64,000 bases of DNA from assembly GCA_003254925.1 (NCBI GenBank), contig QANZ01036151.1, positions 157,642 through 221,641 on the forward strand. Reading direction: 5' to 3'. This document shows positions 22,241 through 33,693 of the stretch, piece by piece. Position numbers and translations under genes: made by a program. Source of the DNA: Chamaecrista fasciculata. Taxonomy: Eukaryota > Streptophyta > Magnoliopsida > Fabales > Fabaceae. Each line of letters begins with the position of its first letter. Position 1 is the stretch's first letter. The notes under the pieces were generated by a model that had not been told where the DNA came from, ran no database searches, and was given only the letters and a program-made list of their open reading frames with translations.

Positions 22241-23303
22241 CTTTAACAAAAAAAAATCTCCTCCCCCCCCCCCTCCAAAACAAATAATTTTGCTTTCATT
22301 TGTGTTTATTGGGCACATTCACCTAAGGGTAAACGATTAATCTTAAAATATTTTTTCATGTCTAAATTAAAGGTGAGATTTAAACTCTTACTACTTGGTT
22401 AAAAAAAAATTACTAGACCACAGTCATATAGTGATAGTGAAGTAGTGAACTTATTTCTTAGTTAATAAATTCACTCCAAAATTATAATTTGCTCTCTTTA
22501 TATTAAAAATATACTTTTTCATTCATAATTTTTGTAACGCTTCTTTTAAATTCAACTATTATTATAAATCTAAAAAATATTAAAGATTAAATATAAAAAA
22601 TGACTAAATCTAATAAATACATGATAGTATTAACATAGAGATATGCTAAATAACATTGTTACATAAATAATTGGTCAATTAGTCTTTTAATGTTTAAATT
22701 CCCATATTCTCATGGTAAGACTCTACATGCATGAAGTTTCTCATAATACCACACGATCCCATAAGGGGTCACCTGACTTCTACCGGGTGGAAATCAATAA
22801 TTAAGCAGAGATTTATCATTTTGTTGATTTGGATACATCAATAAATAAGAGTAAAATTTGGAATTTTTTAATAAAAGAACAAATTAAAAACAACTTACAT
22901 GATGCGTGAATTATATAAGTTATATAAGTAATAATATTTTATTCATAACATAATCTCAAGCTCAAACACAAAAATTTGTTTTACACTTTTACTTTATGAT
23001 TACGATATTTCTCATCGTATTATCTCATGACCGGTGACTTTTCTCACTAAACTTTGTTGTATGTATATATTTTTCTGCATAAGGGTTCTTTTTTTCAACT
23101 CCTTCTCTCTGATTATTTTGAGCAATAAAAGTAAAATTTTTAAGTTAATTAGATTTTTGGTAAAATTTTTCGGAAAGTTAATTAAAATAGTCTACTAACA
23201 CAGTCACGCACATGCAAACAAAGCAGATGAGATTAACACTGCCATTATTTTCAAATAATTAATATTCTGAGAAAGAACACGAACACTTGGGTTCAGTAGA
23301 GTT
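22241..23303. other. AT-rich intergenic DNA
   Basis: Nothing gene-like. A poly-C run (22263-22272) lies at the left. A short moderately GC piece at about 22745-22805 stands out but matches nothing I recognise. Confidence 0.4.
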
Positions 23304-23308
23304 ATAGC

Positions 23309-23910
23309 TGATAATAGGCCTAATAATCAGGAGGCCCAAATGGCAGAACATGCCCTTAATCCAGCAGGCCACGAACCCACCAGATGGGTCACATGGGCGT
23401 GAACGCCCTACATCATGCACAGCCAAGGACGCCCACAGTCACGGAGGAAATGGGCGTCCACGCACCAACAAATAAGGAAACATTCTCTGAATCAATCGAG
23501 AACCAATCAAAGAACGCCCAAGATCCGCTGTCAATCAATACAGGTCAATCAGAGATCCTTCCCCTTGATAACGCCTTGGTCATCAAGGCACCTTTCACAG
23601 AAAAGGAAATTACGTGGGAGCCAAGGATCACAATCAGATCAGCCATGATTACAATCAAGCATCCAGACATTTATGGCAAGATCACGTCAGATCACCCTCA
23701 GCCAGTATAAAAGGTTAACCCTTCACACTGGAAAAAGGTACGCTTTCTACTCAGTCCATTGACGTTATTGAGCTCATACCCCTTACTAACTTAAGCATCG
23801 GAGGTGAATCGCAGGGCCACCCTGTGTGTTCATTGTCTTGCAAGTAACCTTGAACCCAAGTTGCCTCATCTGTACCAGGTAATGACTCCCGGCCAGAACC
23901 AGGTTCATCA
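23309..23910 (+). mobile_element. solo LTR of a Ty3/gypsy family
   Basis: 602 bp beginning TGATAATAGG and ending GGTTCATCA, flanked by the perfect 5-bp duplication ATAGC (23304-23308 and 23911-23915). A TATA box lies at about 23706 ('cagtataaaagg'). 'acttaagcatcggagg' and 'aatcgcaggg' downstream of it match the corresponding part of the gypsy LTR at 11752-12375, so the families are related. No internal genes remain; unequal recombination between two LTRs is the usual cause. Frames at 23384-23710 are read-through of the LTR, not genes. Confidence 0.85.
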
Positions 23911-23915
23911 ATAGC

Positions 23916-25238
23916 CTTATAGGATTCTCACCTTTTTTAAATTATTATTATTTAATACAAAATAAAAGAATAATTAAATTAGTTATGGGACTTTAGATAA
24001 GGCTAACTGGCAATAATTGAATGTCTTAATATGGACATAAAATAGTGCATTCTTAAAGTCCTTGGGTTGGGGTCCATGCATTAGTCATCTACATACACCA
24101 TAGAAATTTGGACTTCTTAATTATTAGGGATAATAATCTATAATCTTCATTTTTAATTTTGTAAGAAAAAAATATTTCATATTTAAATTCATATTACAGT
24201 GGAGTAACAACAATTTTTTTTCCCTCATCCGATATCCAAAGCATTACTCATTAATATTCTTTTACATCGCAGACTCCTCATCCTAGCTATCTCCCCAAAA
24301 TTTGTGAAGAATAATTATTTTGATCAAGCTTATACTTTTAGAAAACAATTATAAGTGAATAATAATCCTAAAATAACTGTGTTTTTTTTTTCACATTTTT
24401 CATCAACCTCTAACGGATAATTGTTTCAAAATAGAATAAACCCGTGATAATTCTAAAAAGGTTCATTATTTGGTTATGCTTACAAATATATTGGGGTAGT
24501 CAGGCATTAGTCCTTATTATTACTATTAATAAATAAGTTTAGTTTCAAAGATATTTGTCGTTGAAATTTTTTAATAAAATTATAATATGTTAATGTTTTT
24601 TGTAGTTCAAAAATCAAATCACTATCACATTACTAAAGAAATAAACTTTTTGTTTGTTAGTGAATATTAACCACATTATTAACAAATAATGGTCTATAAG
24701 TAGCTAGGGACTTGGCCACTTGGGAGGGTTAACGCAAGTTGAGAGGTGGGCCTAACTTGTTATAGAGTCTCACTAACTTCATTATATATAGATGGAAAAA
24801 TACTAATTTCATCCCAAAACTTTATATCAACTGTCAATTTCGTCCTCAATCCTTTTTTGTTGTCAATTTCATCCCCAATGTTTCACATTTCTATCAATTT
24901 TATCCTTTGGTCTTACTTAAGCCAAATATTAATGACAAAATCTACCTGACTAATGATATGTACCTTTCTAGTGACAAATTTATCTTACTTATGAGTATTT
25001 GAGGTATAAAAAAAAAACGATAATCTTTAATTTGGAGACAAAATTAACGAGAAAGTTATTTGGATTCTGATATTTTAAAGTTTAACTAATTCAATTGAGA
25101 AGTTTAAAGAATACCATGTCATATGTATATATTATTTTTTATTTTTAAATAATAACCATAAATTATTAAAATAATAATTAATTATATTATTTATCATATA
25201 TTTTTTGAAGGCATCATTTATCATATTTTAAACTAACA
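23916..25238. other. intergenic DNA with a second 'gtctccaatg' foldback
   Basis: No gene. Between about 24792 and 25070 lies a diverged relative of the element at 6405-6800 ('catccccaatgtttcacat' and, inverted, 'ttggagacaaaattaac'). Confidence 0.45.
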
Positions 25239-25247
25239 AAAAATAAA

Positions 25248-25677
25248 GGGTAAATTACACTTTGGTACCCTGTGGTTTGACCCTATTTCACTTTGGTACC
25301 CTGTGGTTTGAAACTTGACACTTTGGTACCTTGTGGTATTCTCCATTAACACTTTGGTACCCTTTGGAGCTATTTTGTAATTTTAACCATAACAAATTTT
25401 GCAAAAATTACATATTGACCCCAAAAAAATTTTAAATTTTTCATTTTAGTCCCTATATAATATGTATCCAGGGACCTATTTGTAATTTTTTGAAAATTTT
25501 TTGGGGTCAATATGTAATTTTTGCAAAATTTGTTATGGTTAAAATTACAAAATAGCTCCAAAGGGTACCAAAGTGTTAATGGAGAATACCACAGGGTACC
25601 AAAGTGTCAAGTTTCAAACCACAGGGTACCAAAGTGAAATAGGGTCAAACCACAGGGTACCAAAGTGTAATTTACCC
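25248..25677. mobile_element. Mutator-type foldback element, GGGTAAATTACAC family
   Basis: 430 bp. The terminal inverted repeats are about 190 bp and nearly identical (four 'cactttggtaccctgtgg' words per arm), separated by a short loop around 'gtccctatataatatg'. The perfect 9-bp duplication AAAAATAAA (25239-25247 and 25678-25686) indicates a Mutator-type insertion. Each GGTACC word is a 6-bp palindrome. Non-coding; it lies about 0.4 kb upstream of the TCP gene. Confidence 0.85.
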
Positions 25678-25686
25678 AAAAATAAA

Positions 25687-26094
25687 TACTAATCTACTGA
25701 GACTTTCATCTTTATAGTTTATATATAGTTTTTTTTTTTCCAAATCTTATTATCTCTTACTGTTTTTTTGAGTATTTTATTAATGTATAACTTTAGCATA
25801 GTATATATGTTTGGATTATATTATTAAAAAAAATATTAATGTGTTATGCAAGGGGGTTAATAACATTGACCCACACAAATATCCTTCCAAATCAATCCAC
25901 GAAGATGGGACCCATCACGTGTAAAGGCGTAATACAATGTTGTGGGCCCTACTGTTCGTGTGACACATAGATCACCGTTAACTTCATTCATTTCCTTCTT
26001 ATTCTCTCTATAAGAGGCCCCATCTTCTTCTTCTCCCATCCTAATACTATACTCTTCTTCCTTCTTCTTCATTCATTCAAGTTCAAGAATTACC
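25687..26094 (+). promoter_or_regulatory. TCP gene promoter and 5' untranslated region
   Basis: A TATA-like TATAAG at 26009-26014 is followed by a CT-rich leader. Upstream are the palindrome ATGGGACCCAT (25905-25915) and GTGGGCCC (25942-25949), the second an exact class I TCP consensus (GTGGGNCC). 'gaggccccatc' follows the TATA. Motifs are seen; binding is inferred. Confidence 0.5.
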
Positions 26095-26985
26095 ATGGCT
26101 TCTCTAAGGAAACTCGAAGTTGAAGACGACGAAGAATATCGGCATCTCGGCCACGTCGATCTTAGGCTCCAAGTGAAGGGACCGAAACAAGAGACGGCGG
26201 ACGGAGAGGAGTCTCCGGCGCCGGTGGCCGTGCACGTGCCGGCGCAGCCGCAGAAGAGGGCGTCGACGAAGGACCGTCACACGAAGGTGGAGGGTCGAGG
26301 TCGAAGGATCCGAATGCCCGCCACGTGTGCTGCTCGGATCTTTCAGTTGACCCGAGAATTGGGTCACAAGTCCGACGGCGAAACTATCCGCTGGCTTCTC
26401 GAACACGCCGAGCCTGCAATCATCGCCGCCACCGGCACCGGCACCGTTCCCGCCATCGCCATGTCCGTTAACGGTACTCTCAAAATACCAACCACCACTA
26501 ACAACAACCCGGAACCCGATGACCCACCCGGTAAGAAGAAACGGAAACGACCCGACGTAAACGACGGCGTTTCAGTATCGGCGGGTTTAGCCTCCTCGAC
26601 GACGACGACGACGGTATTCCCTCCTCAACAAGCAATTCCATTACCGCAAGGGATTGTTCCGATGTGGGCGATACCATCAAACGCCGTCGTTCCAGCTGGT
26701 ACTTTCTTCGTGGTCCCACCAAATCAGCCTCAGATTTTCACAATCCCGGCGAATGCTACGCCTCTCATTAACATCTCGTCGGCGAGACCCATCTCCGCCT
26801 TCGTCTCTTCCATGCCTCTTCAATTTCATCCCCTACAAACGACAACCACTCCGCCGGCGACGGCGAGCTCCAGCTCCGCCGTCGCCGCTGCTCCGGCAAG
26901 TACCACTCACACGCTCAGGGACTTCTCGCTGGAGATTTACGACAAGCAAGAGCTTCAGTTCATGTCTCGCTCTTCCAAGCATTGA
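26095..26985 (+). CDS. TCP9-like: class I TCP transcription factor, TCP9/TCP19 type
   Basis: Intronless, 296 residues; start in the good context 'accATGGct'. Residues 54-112 form the TCP basic helix-loop-helix domain: '[17 protein letters not shown]', '[18 protein letters not shown]', 'ETIRWLL'. The '[16 protein letters not shown]' spacing is class I. The block after it ('[20 protein letters not shown]') is shared with Arabidopsis TCP9 and TCP19, and the N-terminal 'VDLRLQ' region also resembles TCP9. A basic 'KKKRKRP' (147-153) is a likely nuclear signal. The rest is Ala/Ser/Thr/Pro-rich. Class I TCPs bind GTGGGNCC sites and regulate cell growth and leaf development. GC-rich codon use contrasts with the flanks but is normal for these genes. 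Family call is firm; TCP9 versus TCP19 is less certain. Confidence 0.93.
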   Translation: MASLRKLEVEDDEEYRHLGHVDLRLQVKGPKQETADGEESPAPVAVHVPAQPQKRASTKDRHTKVEGRGRRIRMPATCAARIFQLTRELGHKSDGETIRWLLEHAEPAIIAATGTGTVPAIAMSVNGTLKIPTTTNNNPEPDDPPGKKKRKRPDVNDGVSVSAGLASSTTTTTVFPPQQAIPLPQGIVPMWAIPSNAVVPAGTFFVVPPNQPQIFTIPANATPLINISSARPISAFVSSMPLQFHPLQTTTTPPATASSSSAVAAAPASTTHTLRDFSLEIYDKQELQFMSRSSKH

Positions 26986-27139
26986 GAATGAATGCTGGTC
27001 GAGTGAGTAAATCTCTCTTTGGTTTTTCCGGCCATTGACGACCGTCGTGAAAGCAAGGAAGAAGATGAAGATGGAAAATTAGAGGAAAGCACGTGCGCAC
27101 GTGAGGTTGTTTTGGAAAGAAAAAGCGGGGACCACTTGG

Positions 27140-27325
27140 TGGTGTGGGGCCAGCACTTGACATAGGCGAAAAGTTTGGGGAAATGAGGTGGGCCCCACGA
27201 AAATATTTTTCTTTTTATCAAATTATTATTGTTATTATAAATTCATTAATAATGGTGGGCCCCATTACAGGGTCATGTGATGTGGCGCGGGCCCCGAGGA
27301 GGGAATGGCACGTGGGCCCTACTGT
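27140..27325. promoter_or_regulatory. cluster of class I TCP-type sites 3' of the TCP gene
   Basis: Within 180 bp there are four exact GTGGGNCC matches: 27144-27151 (GTGGGGCC), 27188-27195 (GTGGGCCCCAC, two overlapping sites), 27255-27262 and 27312-27319. The last shares the 14-mer GTGGGCCCTACTGT with the site upstream of the gene (from 25942). Open frames across it are short and overlap on both strands. Confidence 0.45.
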
Positions 27326-27329
27326 ATTT

Positions 27330-28829
27330 TTTTTTCCAGTGCGGGTGGTCCCAGGAAGAAAGAAGTGCAACGGGGACACGTGTCGAGTTCGGAGTGGAGA
27401 GGCTAGAACACTTTTTAAACTGGACACGTGGAGCTACAAGAAAGAGACAGCTAAGAGGGATGGGCTTCTAGACAAAGAAACAAAACGTGAGAGAGAGGGA
27501 TAAGCATCAGCATCAGCATCAGAATCAGATGCGATATCTTTACCAAGATTTTTGAAGGCCCATTCATTAGTATTATCATAGAGATTATTGATTAGTGTTT
27601 TTCATTTCTCGTAATAATTAGTAGCTTGAGATTTTAGATTTAATATGTTGGTAATAAAACAGTTTAATTTCTGACCACGTGAGATTTTGTATGACGGTAT
27701 TGTTTCAGTACCAAAATAAATAGAAGAAAATGTGTGATATGGATATATTGGTGAATGATACTGACCACTAGTTTGTATGTATTTTCATTTGGGGTGTGAT
27801 TTTCATACTTTATTGGACAATGAAGTTCATTAAAAGAAAATATAGTACTTTTTTAATGATTAGATATTTTCCTGTTGTTTTTTTTTTCTTAATGTAATTA
27901 TTATTCATTTAAAACTATGCAAGTTTAATATAAGAATGTATATATATATATATATCACTTTCAGTAGAAAATGGAATTAATAGGTTTCACATGTATAGAA
28001 AATGTATAATTTTTTTTAGATTTTAAAATATAAGTATTTGTAAGATATTAAATTCTTCTTTGTCTTGTATTTTTAAATAATAAAAAGTGAAAGTTACTTA
28101 CATTTTCTAGTAGTTTCTTACTATTTACGATTTAAAATATTTTAATTTATGTAAACACATGTTGTTTAATTCATTTATTTTAATGAGCTGTAATTGTTTC
28201 TGTAGAGATTTTTTTTTGTTTGCACAAATAAGAGTTCATAGCTATTTTAGGTGAATCATAGGTTCCTCCTATTTAATTATGTAACGATTTATACGAAAGC
28301 CAATCTCATTAAATAATATTGATTATAGGAATTAAACAATTTAAAGTAATGGCTTAATAACCAAAATATTGACTGGGCCAATAGCCTAGCTGTAATTGTA
28401 ACGATTTATACAAGGTTGACACTTCTTGGGCTTGGCCTACTCTCAAGTATGGGATAGGTTGGACCGAGATTGTAATAGTATTTTTTGTACATAGATTTTG
28501 TTCATGGACCAAAAGAAAAATAAGTACATAGATTTTGTTCCAGTTGTTTTTTTTTTTGGCCTGAGATTTTGTTCTAGTTCACAATACCTTTTAAGTTGCT
28601 CAGCAAAAAAAAAAAGACAAAATTTCTATCAAATTCTTTATATATTTACTATCAAATTCTCCCATCGATATTTGACATGTAGAAAATTTTTTATATATGA
28701 CCAATCATGATAGAGAGCGAATATTAAACACCATTTTTTGCGTACCAATAATTGAAGAGAGAGAATGTAATTAAAACTTGTGACTAGAGAAACTTGATAG
28801 AAAACATATAAGGAACTTAATCTAAGTTT
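27330..28829. other. intergenic DNA after the TCP gene
   Basis: It presumably begins with the 3' end of the TCP transcription unit. The rest is AT-rich, with no gene or clear repeat structure. A 50-bp piece at about 28562-28612 ('gttctagttcacaatacctt') recurs at about 34700-34742 beyond the copia element. Confidence 0.4.
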
Positions 28830-29172
28830 TTTCCCAAGAAAAAAGTTGTAATTAAAAATGTTTGATGCAGTTTTTTTGCAAGAGGAGTTCTTCGCCGGTG
28901 GTGATTAAAGTTCGTCGGAGGGCGACGGTGTTTTCTGGGCAGATTCGACAGAGATCGGAGTTCGTTTTCTGGGTTCGTGTTGTTTCCGAGCAGATTAGGA
29001 ACAACGGATATTGACGGAGGTTCATCGGCGCTGGGTTCGTGTTCGAAGTTGCTGGTGGTGTGTTTGTTTGTGTTGTTTCTTGTGTAAACAGGTAGTGTTT
29101 CGCGGAGTAGATTCAACGGTCAACAAACGGTGATTTGCGTGAAGTTCGTGAATTTTTCATAGATCGGGTTCG

Positions 29173-29889
29173 ATGGGTTCGTCGACAAAGTATGAGGTCG
29201 AGAAGTTCGATGGAGGAAACTTTAGTCTTTGGAAGATAAGAATGCAATCCGCATTGGTTCATCAAGACTTATGGCAGGCAATAGAAGAAAAATTTGCTGA
29301 TTCGATGAAGGAAGAAGAAAGGAAGGCACAGAGGCAGAAGGCGTTGAGTGCGTTATTCATGAGTGTTACAGACAACATTCTACGGGAGATTGCCAACGAG
29401 GAAACAGCGGCGAAGGCGTGGACGAAGCTGGAGGAACTATACTCGGCGAAATCGCTGACCAACCGCCTTTACCTGAAGAAGAGGCTTTACAATTTGAGGA
29501 TGAATGAGGGTACACCAATCAAGTCTCACTTGGACGAGTTCAATTCGATAATTATGGACCTGAAGAATGTAGAGGTAAAGATTGATGACGAGGATCAGGC
29601 CCTTATTGTGTTATGTTCTTTGCCGCCGTCATACGAGACTTTTGTGGATTCGATGTTGTATGGGAGGGACAATATCTCACTGGATGACATTAACAGTGCG
29701 TTAAAGTCAAAGGAGTTGAAGAAGCACCTTCCAGGCGATCGAGCAGAGGGCGAGGGATTGGTGACAAGGGAAAGGACTCACGTAAGTCTAAAGGGCGATC
29801 GAGGTCTAAGTCTAAGTCAAAGGCGAAGAAGGCAAGTTGCTTCAAGTGTGGTGAGCAAGGTCACTCTAAGAAGGATTGTCCAAAGCTGA
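29173..29889 (+). pseudogene. copia gag fragment
   Basis: 238-residue frame. The first about 190 residues are a typical copia gag (UBN2/retrotran_gag type), with 'KFDGGNFSLWKIRMQSALV' near the start and 'LYNLRMNEG' further on. After about residue 190 the frame has shifted. The proper continuation, with the zinc knuckle CFKCGEQGHSKKDC, is read in another frame near 29837-29880. Confidence 0.85.
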
Positions 29890-31536
29890 AAGGGAAGAAG
29901 AGGAAGTCGCATGAAGACAATTCAGCGAATGTTGTTGATACTTGTGGTACTTCTGATAATGGCGAATGTACGGGAGAGGTGTGGTCTGTGGGTGTACAAC
30001 ATGGATCAAACTCTTGGATTCTTGATAGTGGTGCGACGTTTCACATGAGTCCACACAGGAGATGGTTTTCTTCGTATAACCAGATGCGTTGAACGGTCTA
30101 TCTCGGAAATAATATTTCGTTGGCGATAGAGGGGATCGGTCACATCAGAAACAAGATGTTCGACGGAGTCGTAAGAAGTATGGAGTGTTGGCATGTTTCT
30201 CAGATGAAGAGAAATCTCATTTCCTTATCAACCTTAGACGATCAAGGTTACAAGGTCCACGCCGAAGGTGGAACTCTTAAAGTTGGAAAGGGCTCGATGA
30301 CACTGATGAAGGGGAAGCTGAGCGCCCGACCATATTATCTTTAAGGGACTGTGATTGTGGGTGAGGCGGCTGTTGCCTCAGCAAACACTGAGGCGAATGA
30401 TTATTCTGGAGCAAGTGAAGATAGCACCTCGGACAGTGGCGAGACAAGCACCTTAAGGCGAGATCATAATCAAAGTCAGTTGTGGCATTTGAGGCTCGGT
30501 CACATGAGTGACAAGGGTCTGACACTTCTAAGGAAGCAAAACTTACTGGATGGGTACAAGGGGGATCCCTTGAAATTCAGTGAACATAGTGTGTTTAGAA
30601 AGCAGACGAGAGTAAAGTTCAGCAAGGAGGGAGTGCACACGACCAAGGGTCTGGTTGGATTACATCCATTCCGACCTATGGGGTCCCAACAGGGTTCTTT
30701 CTAAGAGCGGCGGCTGGTTTCACATGATACTGATTGATGATCATTCTAGAATGGTATGGGTGTACATACTTAAGTCAAAGGATGAGGCGTTTCCAACATT
30801 TATCAAGTGGAAGGCAATGGTTGAGAAGCAAACAGAGAGGAAAGTGAAGTGCCTTAGGACTGATAATGGGTTGGAGTATTAAAAAAAGGAGTTCAATGAG
30901 TTCTGTAGCAAGGAAGACATTGTGAGACACCGCACATGCACAGGAACACCGCAATAGAATGGGGTTGCATAACGAATGAACAGGACGCTCTGTGATAGAG
31001 CACGGAGCATGCTCTCACATGCTGGTGTGAGCAAGGACTTTTGGGCTGAGGCGATCTGTACTGTGTGTTATTTGGTTAATAGATCGTCATCCATGGCAAT
31101 CGGGAACAAAACTCCGCTTGAGGTATGGTCCGGTTCGCCTGCTGGTTACAAGCACTTGAGAGTGTTTGGATGCCCTGCGTATGCTCATGTGAAGGATGGA
31201 AAGCTTGAGCCGAGGGTAAGAAGATGCATATTTCTAGGATATGAGCCTGGAGTTAAAGGATACAGGTTATGGTGCACAAATCCTAAGTCTCCAGGGATAA
31301 TGATCAGCAGGGATGTAACTTTCAATGAGTTTGCTTCGTTCAACAAGCGAGAGGAAAAGGCGATAGCCAAGATAGATCACGGTGTGGGGAACCAAATGGA
31401 GCTAGTGCTTGATAACGCTCCGACCGCCCAGCCCAGTACCACTGAAGGGGAGCAGGTGCGAGACCTTTCTCATAACACTGAGGTCTCAGAGGCACAGGAA
31501 CAACAACAAGGCTATAGCATTGCAACAGGGAGGTAG
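29837..31536 (+). pseudogene. copia protease, GAG-pre-integrase and integrase region, broken
   Basis: Protease active-site signature 'ILDSGAT' lies at about 30017-30040. The GAG-pre-integrase words 'LWHLRLGHMS' lie at about 30480-30510, before integrase core pieces with 'DDHSRMVWVY' (about 30735) and 'LRTDNG' (about 30853). Then comes the C-terminal 'VFGCPAYAHV' and 'FLGY' block in the 30976-31536 frame. Stops at 30090, 30880, 30955 and 30970 interrupt it, as do frame changes near 30345-30700. Confidence 0.85.
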
Positions 31537-31752
31537 AGGCGACAGTCTAAGCTGCCACAGAGATATGCGAACGTTGTTGATGGCAACCTTGTAGGGTATG
31601 CCAATCTGGTGGAGTTCGCCTTATCAGTTGCAGAGATAATCGATGTAGATGAGCCAAGTAGCTTCAATGAGGCTATTTCAGGTTCAGAAGCAGATGAGTG
31701 GATTGGTGCTATGGGGGAAGAGATTGAATCTCTTCAGTAAAATCAGACGTGG

Positions 31753-33209
31753 GTGTTAGCCCCATTTCCAAAGGGGAAGAAGTTAGTAGGTTGCAAGTGG
31801 GTCTTCAAGAAAAAGGAAGGAAATCCAGGGGTTGAACCGCCTAGATTTAAGGCAAGGCTGGTGGCGAAGGGTTTTACACAGAGGGAAGGGATCGATTACA
31901 ACAAGGTGTTCTCTCCTGTGGTGAAGCATAGTTCCATCAGGGCATTGCTTGCCTTGGTTACTCTTCAGAACTATGAGTTGGAGCAATTAGACGTGAAAAT
32001 GACTTTCTTGCATGGCGAGTTGGAGGAGGAAATCTACATGAGTCAGCCAGAGGATTTTGTAGTTCTCGGTAAGGAGGACCAAGTTTGTTTACTGAAGAAA
32101 TCTTTGTATGGACTGAAGTAGTCGCCCAGGCAATGGTACAAGCAGTTTGATGCATTCATGGTTCATAATGGCTTCACGAGGAGTGCCTATGATAGTTGTG
32201 TGTATCATGGAAAGCTTGGCGAGGATTCGGTTTATTTGTTGTTGTATGTTGATGACATGCTTATTGCTGCTAAGAGCATGTCGGCTGTCAACAAGTTAAA
32301 GAAGCAGCTCGGCAAGGAGTTTGATATGAAGGATCTTGGAGGGGCGAGGAAGATACTTGGGATGGAAATAACACATGATAGACGTGTTGGGAAGACAGTG
32401 CTCTCACAGCAGTCATATATTGAAAAGGTGTTACACAGGTTCAACATGGCGACCTCCAAGCCTGTCTCTGTCCCATTTGCCTCTCATTTCAGGCTATCAT
32501 CGGATCTTTCGCCGAAGTCAGCAGAGGAGAAGGAGCAAATGTCAAAGGTTCCATACTCAAATGCTGTGGGCAATGTTATCTACGCCATGGTTTGCACTCG
32601 CCCAAATATTTCACATGCAGTCACTGTAGTGAGCAGGTATATGGTGAACCCAGGAGAAGAGCATTAGCGAGCAGTGAAATGGTTGTTGAGGTATCTGAAG
32701 GGTACAACGGAGGTTGGACTGACCTTCGGTAGAGCTAGCTTGGAGCGATCGCCTTCAAGGCGATCAGTAGTTGGCTATGTGGATTCAGACTACGTAGGGG
32801 ATCTGGATAAAAGGCGATCGTTGACGGGATATGTCCACATTCTGTGGGAGTTGTATTAGCTGGAAGGCGACCTTGCAACATGTTGTTGCATTGTCGACTA
32901 CGGAGGCGGAGTACATGGCAATCACAAAGGCTGTGAAGGAGGCGATATGGCTACGGGGTTCAGGAGAGTACATCAGTGTACTGTGATAGTCAGAGTGTCA
33001 TTCACCTTACGAAGAACCAGATGTACCTTGAGAGGACGAAGCATATAGACGTCAGACATCACTTTGTTCGAGACATCGTATCACAGGGGGTTGTTAGTGT
33101 GAAGAAGGTATCTACACATGAAAATCCAGCAGATATGATGACCAAGGCGATCCTAGTGACAAAGTTCAGACATTGTCAGGACTTGATTGGCGTGGGTAGT
33201 ACTAGGTGA
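31753..33209 (+). pseudogene. copia reverse transcriptase and RNase H, broken
   Basis: Reverse transcriptase words are present in order: 'KWVFKKK', 'KARLVAKGF', 'LDVKMTFLHGEL', 'SLYGLK', then after a TAG stop (32119) the catalytic 'LLYVDDM' (about 32240-32260) and 'KDLGGARKILGMEI'. RNase H pieces follow a second TAG (32665): 'VGYVDSDYVGDLDKRRSLTGY', cut by a frameshift near 32850, and 'KHIDVRHHFVRD' near the end. Both TAG stops lie where copia proteins usually carry Gln or Trp, consistent with C-to-T decay. Confidence 0.87.
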
Positions 33210-33287
33210 TACAAAATGCTCGGGGGCGAGCGGCAAGGCAAGGAGGCAACCATATTGAAGAAGGGAATTCAAGTCAAGGGGAAGTTT

Positions 33288-33693
33288 TGTAAAGATTTAA
33301 TCTTATTAATTGAGATTTGGGATATCTTATGTAATCTTTGAGTGACTTGTATTTTAATTAGTTACCATATATTTTGGGATGAAATCCTTGGTGACTAAGG
33401 AATTAGGTACTTGGGCCTATTGGGCTTAGGTTAAGTAAACCTTGTGAATCTAGGGTTTGGGATGCCTATAAATAGACTAGTAGCTAATGGTAGAGACATG
33501 ACTTGAGAGACTCATCAGGTTATTGTATTCCTATATTCCATATAGTGAAATCCTTTGTTCTTGGCTGGATGTAGGTCACACTAACTGAACCAGGGTAAAT
33601 TATCTTGTGTTCCTCTATTATTCTCTTTATTCCGCATTATTATACTTGTTTAGATCTGTGAATGTTTGTTGGGAGATACTTTGAATCCTAACA
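33288..33693 (+). repeat. probable 3' LTR of the copia element
   Basis: About 406 bp from 'tgtaaagattt' after a purine tract ('aagtcaaggggaag') to 'gaatcctaaca'. TATAAATA is at 33467-33474 and polyadenylation-like AT-rich DNA follows. The ends TGT...ACA fit a copia LTR. No second copy is in the window, so the limits rest on the end motifs. Confidence 0.6.

Larger units (their letters stand above)
28830..33693 (+). mobile_element. decayed Ty1/copia retrotransposon lacking its 5' LTR
   Basis: Order of domains: leader, gag (29173-29740), CCHC knuckle, protease, GAG-pre-integrase, integrase, reverse transcriptase and RNase H, the Ty1/copia order with integrase before reverse transcriptase. A probable 3' LTR follows (33288-33693). 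No matching 5' LTR exists upstream, so the left edge is uncertain. The coding region has several frameshifts and in-frame stops (for example 30090, 30880, 30955, 30970, 31534, 31738, 32119, 32665, and a shift near 32850). It is defective and cannot move by itself. Confidence 0.88.

Noticed and set aside
23384-23710. 108-codon frame
   Set aside because: Entirely inside the solo LTR that is bounded by the ATAGC duplication.
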